From the NCBI GenBank assembly GCA_964527215.1, contig CAZGNZ010000020.1, positions 6,236 to 70,235 on the forward strand: a stretch of DNA of 64,000 bases. Reading direction: 5' to 3'. Position 1 is the stretch's first letter; the number at the start of each line of letters is the position of its first letter. The notes below the pieces were generated by a model. That model was not told where the DNA came from. It was given only the letters and a program-made list of their open reading frames with translations, and ran no database searches. This DNA is from CAZGNZ01 sp964527215 (GTDB lineage: Bacteria > Fidelibacterota > Marinisomatia > SCGC-AAA003-L08 > JACNLC01). Positions 27,220 through 35,546 of this stretch are shown here, in pieces. A program made the translations under genes and the position numbers.

Positions 27220-28746
27220 CTATATTAAATCCAAATGATAAAATAGATTTTCCCCCTTTGGGATTTTCAGTTTGCGGCGGATGGCAATTCGATAATTCTC
27301 AATGGTTTTCGGGGCCAGATTCGTCAGTGATGCGATATCCTTGGTTTGCATTTTAAGTTTCAAAAATGCACAGATCTTCTGTTCGCGGAGTGACAGTGAC
27401 GGGTATTTCCCGGTCAGATTCCTATAAAAATCGCCATGAACCTCCCTGAACCATTTCTCAAACTCATCCCACACATGAATGGATTTCAGCTGGTCCTTTA
27501 ACTCCCCGGACAGGGATTTGAGGCATGCTGCAATGATTGAATTGTCACGCGTTTTGGTGGCATTCTGAATTTTCTCCTGCCAGCCAACCATTAATTCCTG
27601 TTTCCGTGCCAGTGACATGGCTTTGGCTGTCAGTTCCCGTTTTTTGAGTTCGAGATCTTTTTCGAGCTCCTGAATTTTCAGTCTTTCCTGATATTGATTC
27701 ATCACTTCTTCTGCCTCCTTCCGAAGACGTGCCTCGTGAACGTAGTAGGCTTTATCCGTCAGTTCTGCAAAGAGACTCATGTGATGCATCCCTGATTCGA
27801 AATTGCCGGCACCCCTGTAACTCTGTGCGGCGTAATAATGGATTTTCTGCTGCAGTTTGAGGATTCCCACACTGTCCAGCAGGTTCAAAGCTTTTTCTGA
27901 CCATTCGATTCCCTCCTGGAAATGTTCGGCTTTTACGCAGTATTCCGCCTGGCAGATCAGAAGATTGGCTTTTGATTCAGTGTTGTTTACTTCATCGCAG
28001 AGTTCCAGCGCTTTTTCATTTCTTTCAAGAGCCTGATCATAATTTCCGGCAGCTGCATGCAGACCGGCCTCAATACTGTATCCTCGAACAATATTCCGGG
28101 TGTCATCAAGTTTGATGAAAATTGGACGTGCCTGCCGGATCGCCTTCAATCCTTCCTCACTCCGCTTCATGGAAATATACAGTGAAGCCAGATTGGAAAG
28201 CTGCAGGGCTTCACGGTGGGGATCTCCCAGTTTCCGGCACAACTCCAGTGCTTGTTCATAATATGGAATGGTTTTTTCATATTCGAGAATTCGGCGGTAA
28301 GCCATACCGATCAGATTGTTGGAATTTATCTCGATTAAAATATCCTGCTCACCGCCTATCACCAGAGTCTCTTTCAGAAGGGCCAGTGCTTCCGCCACTT
28401 CTCCGCGCTGAATTTCTACGTAAGCCAGACGCATCATGATTTTTGCCATCAATACCGGATCGTTCAGTTTACGGACCGACTGAAGAGCTTGCGACAGGGT
28501 AAGAAATGCCGGTCCCCACTGGTTTTTCAGTGTCATTCGGCTGCCTAGATAGTAATGCAGACGGGTTTTATGGAATACATCAGAGACGGGTTCGACCAGT
28601 TTGCTGTACTGCTCAATATACGAATCTGCTTCATGGGGGAGGTTGTCCAGCAGCTTTGGGATCAGCTGTTCCAGCAGTTTTATTTTTATTGCGCTGTCGT
28701 TTGTATCAATAATTTGTTTTTTCAATATTTCTATGGTGTTTGACAT
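27220..28746 (-). CDS. TPR protein with C-terminal LuxR-type helix-turn-helix
   Basis: A 508-residue cytoplasmic regulator. Residues about 30-330 hold TPR repeats (for example EKTIPYYEQALELCRKLGDP and YDQALERNEKALELCDEVN). A charged coiled coil follows (ERLKIQELEKDLELKKREL). The C-terminal ~70 residues are a LuxR/GerE-like helix-turn-helix (LSLREQKICAFLKLKMQTKD, LAPKTIENYRIAIRRKL). This architecture is common in FCB transcription regulators. I start at the ATG at 28746, preceded by AGGATC, rather than an upstream in-frame TTG at 28788. It is divergent from the fibre operon, so control of that operon is a reasonable guess but only inference. Confidence 0.88.
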   Translation of the reverse strand: MSNTIEILKKQIIDTNDSAIKIKLLEQLIPKLLDNLPHEADSYIEQYSKLVEPVSDVFHKTRLHYYLGSRMTLKNQWGPAFLTLSQALQSVRKLNDPVLMAKIMMRLAYVEIQRGEVAEALALLKETLVIGGEQDILIEINSNNLIGMAYRRILEYEKTIPYYEQALELCRKLGDPHREALQLSNLASLYISMKRSEEGLKAIRQARPIFIKLDDTRNIVRGYSIEAGLHAAAGNYDQALERNEKALELCDEVNNTESKANLLICQAEYCVKAEHFQEGIEWSEKALNLLDSVGILKLQQKIHYYAAQSYRGAGNFESGMHHMSLFAELTDKAYYVHEARLRKEAEEVMNQYQERLKIQELEKDLELKKRELTAKAMSLARKQELMVGWQEKIQNATKTRDNSIIAACLKSLSGELKDQLKSIHVWDEFEKWFREVHGDFYRNLTGKYPSLSLREQKICAFLKLKMQTKDIASLTNLAPKTIENYRIAIRRKLKIPKGENLFYHLDLI

Positions 28747-28788
28747 CTTAACGTGATCCTGTTGATGATTATTGCTTTCAGTTTTCAA

Positions 28789-29161
28789 TTCATATACTGA
28801 GGGCTGCTGCAGACTGGAAGGAACCTCAGTTCGACCATTAACAGACCAACCGGGTCACTGCTGAAGCAGCATATTGGCTGCCTTCTGTATTCTTTGACTC
28901 TGTTTTATCTCAATTTGTATATCGGACTGAAACCGCCAATTCACTGTTTCAAAAAACTGATTCCGAAACGTACGTAAACAGCTCAATCCAAATCCCGCAT
29001 TCAAGTGAAATTATATAATGAATTTCGAATATCGGCGAGAGAAAATTTACCCGCTTTCTTTAACTCAATCAAACGATCCTTTTATCCTGTTTAGGGGGTT
29101 TTTGTGGGGTGCGGCAGATTTTGTTATTGAGGTAATTTTTTAAAAAGGAAATTACAGAATA
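28789..29161. other. Divergent intergenic region
   Basis: About 370 bp between the TPR-LuxR gene and the small gene at 29162. It should carry promoters in both directions. Its right half is AT-rich. I could not identify a convincing box or inverted repeat. Confidence 0.5.
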
Positions 29162-29350
29162 ATGAAAAAAACCCAAGAAACAGTCAACCGTGAAGACGGA
29201 GATTCATTGTTTTTGGAAAAATTAAAACAAGGTCTGGCTGTTTTTCTGAAGATGCTCAGGGAAGATTTTTTTCTTCGAATGAACCGGGAGCAAACCAGGG
29301 ATCAGGAAAATGAAATGTATCTTTATGATTTGACGGATGAGATAAATTGA
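29162..29350 (+). CDS. Small basic/acidic hypothetical protein (62 residues)
   Basis: Short ORF with a plausible ribosome site (AAAAAGGAAA, 12 nt before the ATG). The product is highly charged and likely helical (EKLKQGLAVFLKMLREDFFL, RMNREQTRDQENEMYLYDL). No family recognised. It stands 183 bp ahead of the fibre operon and in the same direction, so it could be its first gene or a leader peptide. It could also be chance. Confidence 0.4.
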   Translation: MKKTQETVNREDGDSLFLEKLKQGLAVFLKMLREDFFLRMNREQTRDQENEMYLYDLTDEIN

Positions 29351-29533
29351 AAGCTGCAGACTAACAACGCATTGTATTCAACGAGAATAAAAATTTTATG
29401 AGATTGATTTTCACAAATCATTCATGGATAAACGGAATTTCTGTAAGGACACCTGTTCAAAGTAAATCGAATACCAACTTTACTGTATCAATTGAATATT
29501 ATTACACATAACCACCACACAATGGAGAAACGG

Positions 29534-31477
29534 ATGGCAAGACTCAAACACATAATCTGCTGGATTCATCTGATCGTCACAGGGTTTTCCCTGTTGTCAG
29601 GTCAGACATTTGGAATTCAGGGAGTGCTCCGGGACCAGTTGGGGGACCTGGTTGCAGATGGGAACTACGATCTGACATTTCGTCTGTATGAAACGGAGAC
29701 CGGGGGCTCAGCAATCTGGACGGAAACCATCAGCAGTGTTCCGGTGCTGCATGGTGTTTTCTCGGATGATCTTGGAGATATCAGTTCCTTTTCCTCCATT
29801 TCATTTGACCGCACGTACTGGCTGGGAATTTCCATCAACGGCGGCAGTGAAATGACGCCGCGAAGTAAATTTACCAATTCACCCTATACTATGGCCGTGA
29901 TCGGTGCTGATAATCTGTTTCCGTCTTCCGGGAATGTCGGCATCGGGACCAAAACACCTCACAATGCAGTGACAGTTACCCGATCCGGCGCTGCCCATGT
30001 GACGCTGAATTCAGACGGCGATGACGACAACGGCCTGACATTCCTGGATCAGGGCAGCACCAAATGGGACATCACCCATGATCAGTCCGACAATACACTC
30101 TATGTAAAAGATGATTCCGGGAATACCGCACTGGCCGTGACCTCAAACGGAGATGTGGGTATCGGAACCACGAGTCCCGAATCGCGCCTGCATGTTCAGG
30201 GGTCACCCGGAGATGTCAATCTGATCGTGGACGGTCAAATTCGCTCAAATAATAATGACGGCGGTCTGGAAACCGGAGCTGCCGGTTTGGTGGGCGGTCT
30301 GGAAACCAATAAGCTGGGTATTGCCAACGGCGGTGACTGGCGGGTGACGGTGGACACCAACGGCAAGGTGGGTATCGGCACCACCACCCCCGCGCAGAAT
30401 CTGGATGTGGCGGGTGATCTGAAACTGAGCAGCGGCGTTATCAAATTCAGTGACGGCACCGAGCTGACCACGGCCGATTTGGGAACCGTCTGCGGTTCAC
30501 TGGGCACTGATGGTGAATTGGTGATGGGCGCAGACAGCGACGGTAACGGCAGCGGTGAAATCCAGTTTCAGACCAATGGCTCCACAGCTATGACCGTCAC
30601 CAGCAACGGACGTCTGGGAGTGGGGACAACAACCCCTGCATACGGTCTGGATGTGGCCGGTGACATCGGTTTTTCCGGGACGCTGAAACAGAACGGCGAA
30701 ACCTTCCAGAGCGGTGTATGGGAGCTGATAGGATCAGACATGCACTACAGCAGCGGCAATGTGGGTATTGGGACTGATACACCAGACTATGCCCTGGATG
30801 TCGCCGGTACGGTCAATGCCACTGATCTACTGGTGAATGGAGAACCTTTTGAGGTGGAATCACCCTGGTATGGCGGTCCGACAACCATCTCGTGGGACGG
30901 CGGAATCAACATGGGTGCTTACATTGATGATTTCTGGGATTTTGGAACCACGATGGTGAACGATGCATGCCTGAACAATGTCAGAATTACTAGAACATCA
31001 ATCAGACCAGTTACCCATTCAAGCGGTAGTATTGGTTCAACGTCTTATCCATTTAATAACGTGTACTTCGATCACATGTATTATTACGGCGCCTATATGT
31101 ACAGTGATCGACGCCTGAAGCAGAATTTTCGCTCCATAGACAATCCGCTGGATCTGATAATGAAGCTGAATCCTGTCCGATATGACATCAATGTTGAAAC
31201 CCACCCATATTATTCAACAGTGGATGATCATTTTGATTTCAGCACAGAGCATCTGGACAACAATCTGGGATTTGTGGCCCAGGAACTGCAGGAGGTTCTG
31301 CCCATGATGGTTACCACAGAGCATTTATCCAAGCTGCTGCAGATCACCAATCACCACCAGATGATTCCCGTTGTCACTGAAGCCATTTCCGAGATGAAGA
31401 CCACTGAACTGGATGAAATGGAGCAGCAGATTCAGGAAATGGAACGCATGCTGGATGACCTGGAGGGCAGGAAATGA
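29534..31477 (+). CDS. Fibre protein 1 with VGIGT repeats and C-terminal S74 chaperone
   Basis: A 647-residue exported protein, first of three tandem paralogues. A signal peptide ends near LLSGQTF. An N-terminal domain of about 110 residues follows (GIQGVLRDQLGDLVADGNYD ... RTYWLGISIN), then a stalk with five VGIGT..P...L.V repeats (GNVGIGTKTP, GDVGIGTTSP, GKVGIGTTTP, GRLGVGTTTP, GNVGIGTDTP). A unique segment comes next, then a peptidase-S74/endosialidase-type intramolecular chaperone (SDRRLKQNFRSI with the conserved autoproteolysis Ser, NPVRYDIN, FVAQELQEVLP) and a coiled coil. S74 domains drive trimer folding and are often cleaved off. The ATG at 29534 is chosen for its GGAGAAA ribosome site. 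The gene overlaps the next by 4 bp (ATGA). Confidence 0.88.
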   Translation: MARLKHIICWIHLIVTGFSLLSGQTFGIQGVLRDQLGDLVADGNYDLTFRLYETETGGSAIWTETISSVPVLHGVFSDDLGDISSFSSISFDRTYWLGISINGGSEMTPRSKFTNSPYTMAVIGADNLFPSSGNVGIGTKTPHNAVTVTRSGAAHVTLNSDGDDDNGLTFLDQGSTKWDITHDQSDNTLYVKDDSGNTALAVTSNGDVGIGTTSPESRLHVQGSPGDVNLIVDGQIRSNNNDGGLETGAAGLVGGLETNKLGIANGGDWRVTVDTNGKVGIGTTTPAQNLDVAGDLKLSSGVIKFSDGTELTTADLGTVCGSLGTDGELVMGADSDGNGSGEIQFQTNGSTAMTVTSNGRLGVGTTTPAYGLDVAGDIGFSGTLKQNGETFQSGVWELIGSDMHYSSGNVGIGTDTPDYALDVAGTVNATDLLVNGEPFEVESPWYGGPTTISWDGGINMGAYIDDFWDFGTTMVNDACLNNVRITRTSIRPVTHSSGSIGSTSYPFNNVYFDHMYYYGAYMYSDRRLKQNFRSIDNPLDLIMKLNPVRYDINVETHPYYSTVDDHFDFSTEHLDNNLGFVAQELQEVLPMMVTTEHLSKLLQITNHHQMIPVVTEAISEMKTTELDEMEQQIQEMERMLDDLEGRK

Positions 31478-33510
31478 GAAACCTCTGCAAGATATTTGAA
31501 AATAGAAATTTGAAATTTGGTCCAGGATGTTTTCTGGTTTCAATAATCAGTGTACTCATGATTCAAATGATGTTTGCCCAGACCTTTGCCGTTCAGGGTG
31601 TCCTGCGGGATCAGTACGGAAAATCCCTGCCCAATGGATACTACCTTGTTACCTTTCACCTCTATGATCAGGCTGAAGGCGGTTCTGCAGTCTGGAGTGA
31701 AACCTGGCCCAGTCTGGAAACGGTAGACGGCACTTATGTGGCGGAACTGGGATCCCGGACAGCATTCAACGGACTGGAATTCAGTGAAGACTACTGGCTG
31801 GGAATTGTCATTGAAGAATCCCCTGAGCTGGCACCGCGTCTGAAACTGACCCGCATGCCGTATGTTTTCACCGCGTCCGGTGAAAACAATCTGTTCCCTT
31901 CTGCCGGCAATGTGGGAGCCGGGACCACCAGCCCCGACTATCTTCTCCATGTTTCCGGTGAATACGGCACCTATGTTTCCATGAACAGCAGCGGCAGTTC
32001 AGCCGGAATCAATTTTGACTCCAACGGAAGTTCGGAATGGCAGATGAAAATCAATTCCGGTGATGGCACGCTTCATATCAATGAAGACAGCGGTACCGAT
32101 GCGGTCAGCCTGAAATCCGGCGGCAGGATCGGGATAGGCACGGGAAGTCCGTCAACCGATCTGCATGTGGCTGGTGACGGCGGATCCAATGTGGACCTCA
32201 CTGTGGAAGGCAAAATCCACTCCAATGATAACGAAGGCGGTCTCTGGATCGGCAGCGGCCGCTTTGCCGGTGGGGATGATGCCGGCAATCTGGGATTGAA
32301 AAACAACGGACAATGGGGGATGACCATCCAGCCCGACGGCAATGTGGGTATTGGAACCGCTGAACCGACGGAAAAACTGGAAGTGGCCGGAAACGTGAAG
32401 CTCAGTAGCAGCGGTTCATTGGTTTTCTCTGATAACAGTACATTGTCAAGTGCCCGGCTGGATGAACCGGCAGAATCCGTGGCCAATCCTGCCAATGTCC
32501 TGCTGAATGCCGACAGCGACGGAACCGGCAGTGAAGGCATTACAATGCAGACCGGTGGAAACACGCGCGTGGTGCTGAACAATGACGGACAACTGGGTGT
32601 GGGAACATTGATCCCAGCCAGCATGCTGGATATCTCCGGTGATATCAATTTTACCGGCAATATCCTGAAAAACGGGGTGCCCCTCACCACCAGTGCCTGG
32701 AATTCCAGCGGCAGTGATATCTATTACAGTGATGGCAGCATCGGTGTAAATACATCTATTCCGGGCAATATACTGGAAATAAACGGCAGTCTGAACGTCA
32801 CCAGTCTCTACAAAAACGGCGAAAACTACAGCGGGTCACCGTGGGTGTTCTGGGATCCGGACAACTCCTACTGTATCTACCACGCCGGTACTATAAATGT
32901 TGGATTAAACGTTTACAGCAATTCGTGGGAAGACTACCAGCCATATGCCAACTCAGCCAATGCTTTGAATACCAGAGATCTTCATTCTGCCGGTGGTTGG
33001 GGTATCCACGGTACATTCAGTGATATGGGAGGGGGCATTATGGTTCGCCGCTCCGGATATGTCAATGAAAGTTACATTGGCAGCAATACAACCTACTGGG
33101 GCAGTATTCAGGCAAATTACCTTTATGCCATTAGTCAGCACCAATCCTCTGATCGACGCACCAAGCAGAATATCACTTCCGTGGAAAATGGATTGGGTTT
33201 GATTTTGCAGCTTAGAGGGCGTAAATACGATTTAAATACGGATATTCATCCTTTATTTTTACACAATACCAGCAGTCAATCTGAGAATCCGAACGACAAG
33301 CTTGGGTATATAGCACAGGAGCTTCAGGAAATTCTGCCGGTCATGGTTGAACCCGATGAAAATGATGAGTTCCTGATGATTCGCAACTATGAATTCCTGT
33401 ATCCGTATGTCGCCAGCGCCATTCAGGAGCTGGATCAGCAGAATCAGGAACTGGAATCGCGACTGGAAATGATCAAAACCAGAATAGCCCGGCTGAAGGA
33501 GGAAAAATAA
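31474..33510 (+). CDS. Fibre protein 2 with VGIGT repeats and C-terminal S74 chaperone
   Basis: A 678-residue paralogue of the preceding protein with the same order: leader ending near MMFAQTF, AVQGVLRDQYGKSLPNGYY domain, five stalk repeats (GNVGAGTTSP, GRIGIGTGSP, GNVGIGTAEP, GQLGVGTLIP, GSIGVNTSIP), a unique segment (about residues 455-555), an S74 domain (SDRRTKQNITSV, GYIAQELQEILPV) and a C-terminal coiled coil (ELDQQNQELESRLEMIKTRI). Start overlaps the previous stop (ATGA) and its own stop overlaps the next start (TAATG), so the three are translationally coupled. The fifth stalk repeat is degenerate. Confidence 0.88.
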   Translation: MRNLCKIFENRNLKFGPGCFLVSIISVLMIQMMFAQTFAVQGVLRDQYGKSLPNGYYLVTFHLYDQAEGGSAVWSETWPSLETVDGTYVAELGSRTAFNGLEFSEDYWLGIVIEESPELAPRLKLTRMPYVFTASGENNLFPSAGNVGAGTTSPDYLLHVSGEYGTYVSMNSSGSSAGINFDSNGSSEWQMKINSGDGTLHINEDSGTDAVSLKSGGRIGIGTGSPSTDLHVAGDGGSNVDLTVEGKIHSNDNEGGLWIGSGRFAGGDDAGNLGLKNNGQWGMTIQPDGNVGIGTAEPTEKLEVAGNVKLSSSGSLVFSDNSTLSSARLDEPAESVANPANVLLNADSDGTGSEGITMQTGGNTRVVLNNDGQLGVGTLIPASMLDISGDINFTGNILKNGVPLTTSAWNSSGSDIYYSDGSIGVNTSIPGNILEINGSLNVTSLYKNGENYSGSPWVFWDPDNSYCIYHAGTINVGLNVYSNSWEDYQPYANSANALNTRDLHSAGGWGIHGTFSDMGGGIMVRRSGYVNESYIGSNTTYWGSIQANYLYAISQHQSSDRRTKQNITSVENGLGLILQLRGRKYDLNTDIHPLFLHNTSSQSENPNDKLGYIAQELQEILPVMVEPDENDEFLMIRNYEFLYPYVASAIQELDQQNQELESRLEMIKTRIARLKEEK

Positions 33511-35540
33511 TGAACAACCTCTTGAAGAAACCGGGATCAGCCTGTCTGTTCTTTTTACTGTGCAGTACAATGCTGGTCCAATCAGGATTTTCCCAGACCC
33601 TGACATTTCAGGGCACACTGCGCGATCCGTCAGACCGCACGGTGGAAGACGGTGAATACGATCTCACATTCCGTATTTACACTTCCGCCATTGGCGGAAC
33701 CGAGCTCTGGACCGAATTGCTGGAAGACGTCTATGTGGCACACGGTGTATTTGCCGTGGAACTGGGTGCAGTCAATGATCTGACCCCTTTGACTTTCAGT
33801 GAAACCTACTGGCTGGGTGTTTCCATCGAAGATGCTGAAGAAATATCCGTGCGGCGTAAACTCAGCACGGTTCCCTACAGTCTGGCTGTCCGAGGCACCG
33901 CCAACACCTTTCCTTCCACCGGCAATGTGGGAGTGGGTAACAGCGATCCGACGGATGCACTGGTGCTGAACAACGACGACGGCACCCGGATCGGTGTCAA
34001 CAGCGAATCCGGTGATCCTGCGGGCTTTGCCTTTGAAACCGGCGGTACGGAACGCTGGCGCATTGAACTGGAACCGTCTTCCGGCGTACTCAATTTCGTG
34101 GAAAGCAGCGGCAGTGAAACGCTGACCTGTGCAGACGGCGGCCTGGTGGGTATCGGAACCACCAATCCCCAGGCCAGGCTCCATGTGGCCGGTGACAGTA
34201 ATGGGACCGTCGATCTCACCGTCAGCGGACGCATCCGGACCACCGGATCGGAGAACGGGCTGCAGATCAGCGATGACCGCATAATCGGAAGCGACGCAAC
34301 CGGCAATCTGAATCTGGAAATAGACGGGTCGCCCAGGGTGACAGTGACACCAATGGGCAACGTGGGAATCGGAACTGAATATCCTTCCCGTCAGCTGCAT
34401 GTCAACGGCAATGTTCAGCTCTCCGACGGTGGGGCAATCCTGTTTGATGACGGCACATCCATGGCCACCACCGCAGTGGGCGGTTCATCGGAATCACTGT
34501 CCAATACCGGCAATGCTGTTATCAATGCCGACAATGACGGCAGCGGCAGCGGATCGGTTCAGCTTCTCACCAATAACACAACCCGACTGACCATTGCCAA
34601 TGACGGCAATGTGGGAATCGGAACCACCAGTCCGTCCAATACACTTGATGTGGCAGGCGATGTGAATTTTTCCGGCAGTCTTCTGAAAAATGCGTCCGCT
34701 TTTATCACCACACCCTGGCAGACCAACGGCTCCGATATCTTTTACAATGACGGGAAAGTGGGGATTGGTACCAGTTCACCACAGTATGCGCTTGATGTGG
34801 CCGGCACCATCAATGCCACCGGCAGCATCCTGAAAAACGGCAGCGAAATGACTGCTCAGTGGTATGAGCCGGATAACTGGTATGAAATGCTTGTCAGTAA
34901 CCGGAATATGATTATCACTGAAAATGAAAACGACTATGCTTATGCCACATTATTAAAAGAAAACGCATACAATGCCCCAGTGTATATCTATGGTGATGTA
35001 CAAGTTATACCGGCATCAAACAACTCACAGGGGAAGTATGTTCTTTTTCCTAAAGGAGGAACAAGTTTTTATCCCAATGGAAGCGGCAATTCCTACATCG
35101 GAGCAAATGACAGTTGGCGGGTTTACACGGGATACATCGGGAATCTGTATTGTGGCAACTATGGTGATTTTTCCGATCGTCGAGTGAAGCAAAACATCCA
35201 TCCGCTGGAAAATGCCCTGGAGCAAGTACGGCATCTGAATGGTGTTCGGTATGACATTAATACAGAAACCCATCCCTTCTTTAAAGGCAGGGAGGTCCGG
35301 GACGGTGAACTTACGGAAGGGCTTTACGGTTTCATTGCTCAGGATCTGCAGGAAATCATCCCTGAATTGGTGACTTATGATGAACAGCATGAGCTGTATA
35401 TGATCCGCAACTACCACCAGATACTTCCGGTATTTGTGAAGGCCATGCAGGAATTGAAAGGCCGCAATGATGAACTGCAGGCTGAAATCAATACCGCCAT
35501 GCAGGAACTTGAACAACTCCAGCAAGAGCTGGGTGAATAG
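33510..35540 (+). CDS. Fibre protein 3 with VGIGT repeats and C-terminal S74 chaperone
   Basis: A 676-residue third paralogue: leader ending near SGFSQTL, TFQGTLRDPSDRTVEDGEYD domain, five stalk repeats (GNVGVGNSDP, GLVGIGTTNP, GNVGIGTEYP, GNVGIGTTSP, GKVGIGTSSP), a unique tip-like segment (about residues 450-550), an S74 domain (SDRRVKQNIHPL, GVRYDINTETHPF, GFIAQDLQEIIPEL) and a coiled coil (LKGRNDELQAEINTAMQELE). The unique segment is clearly more AT-rich than the stalk before it. It has no T9SS tail, unlike the two genes that follow in the same operon. Confidence 0.88.
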   Translation: MNNLLKKPGSACLFFLLCSTMLVQSGFSQTLTFQGTLRDPSDRTVEDGEYDLTFRIYTSAIGGTELWTELLEDVYVAHGVFAVELGAVNDLTPLTFSETYWLGVSIEDAEEISVRRKLSTVPYSLAVRGTANTFPSTGNVGVGNSDPTDALVLNNDDGTRIGVNSESGDPAGFAFETGGTERWRIELEPSSGVLNFVESSGSETLTCADGGLVGIGTTNPQARLHVAGDSNGTVDLTVSGRIRTTGSENGLQISDDRIIGSDATGNLNLEIDGSPRVTVTPMGNVGIGTEYPSRQLHVNGNVQLSDGGAILFDDGTSMATTAVGGSSESLSNTGNAVINADNDGSGSGSVQLLTNNTTRLTIANDGNVGIGTTSPSNTLDVAGDVNFSGSLLKNASAFITTPWQTNGSDIFYNDGKVGIGTSSPQYALDVAGTINATGSILKNGSEMTAQWYEPDNWYEMLVSNRNMIITENENDYAYATLLKENAYNAPVYIYGDVQVIPASNNSQGKYVLFPKGGTSFYPNGSGNSYIGANDSWRVYTGYIGNLYCGNYGDFSDRRVKQNIHPLENALEQVRHLNGVRYDINTETHPFFKGREVRDGELTEGLYGFIAQDLQEIIPELVTYDEQHELYMIRNYHQILPVFVKAMQELKGRNDELQAEINTAMQELEQLQQELGE

Positions 35541-35546
35541 GGGGGG

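Noticed and set aside
30850..35180. Diversity-generating retroelement acting on the fibre tips
   Set aside because: No reverse transcriptase, template repeat or adenine-biased variation is visible; the tips differ wholesale.
29534..35540. Prophage tail-fibre genes
   Set aside because: Each has a secretion leader, partners carry T9SS tails, and no phage structural, lysis or integrase gene is present.
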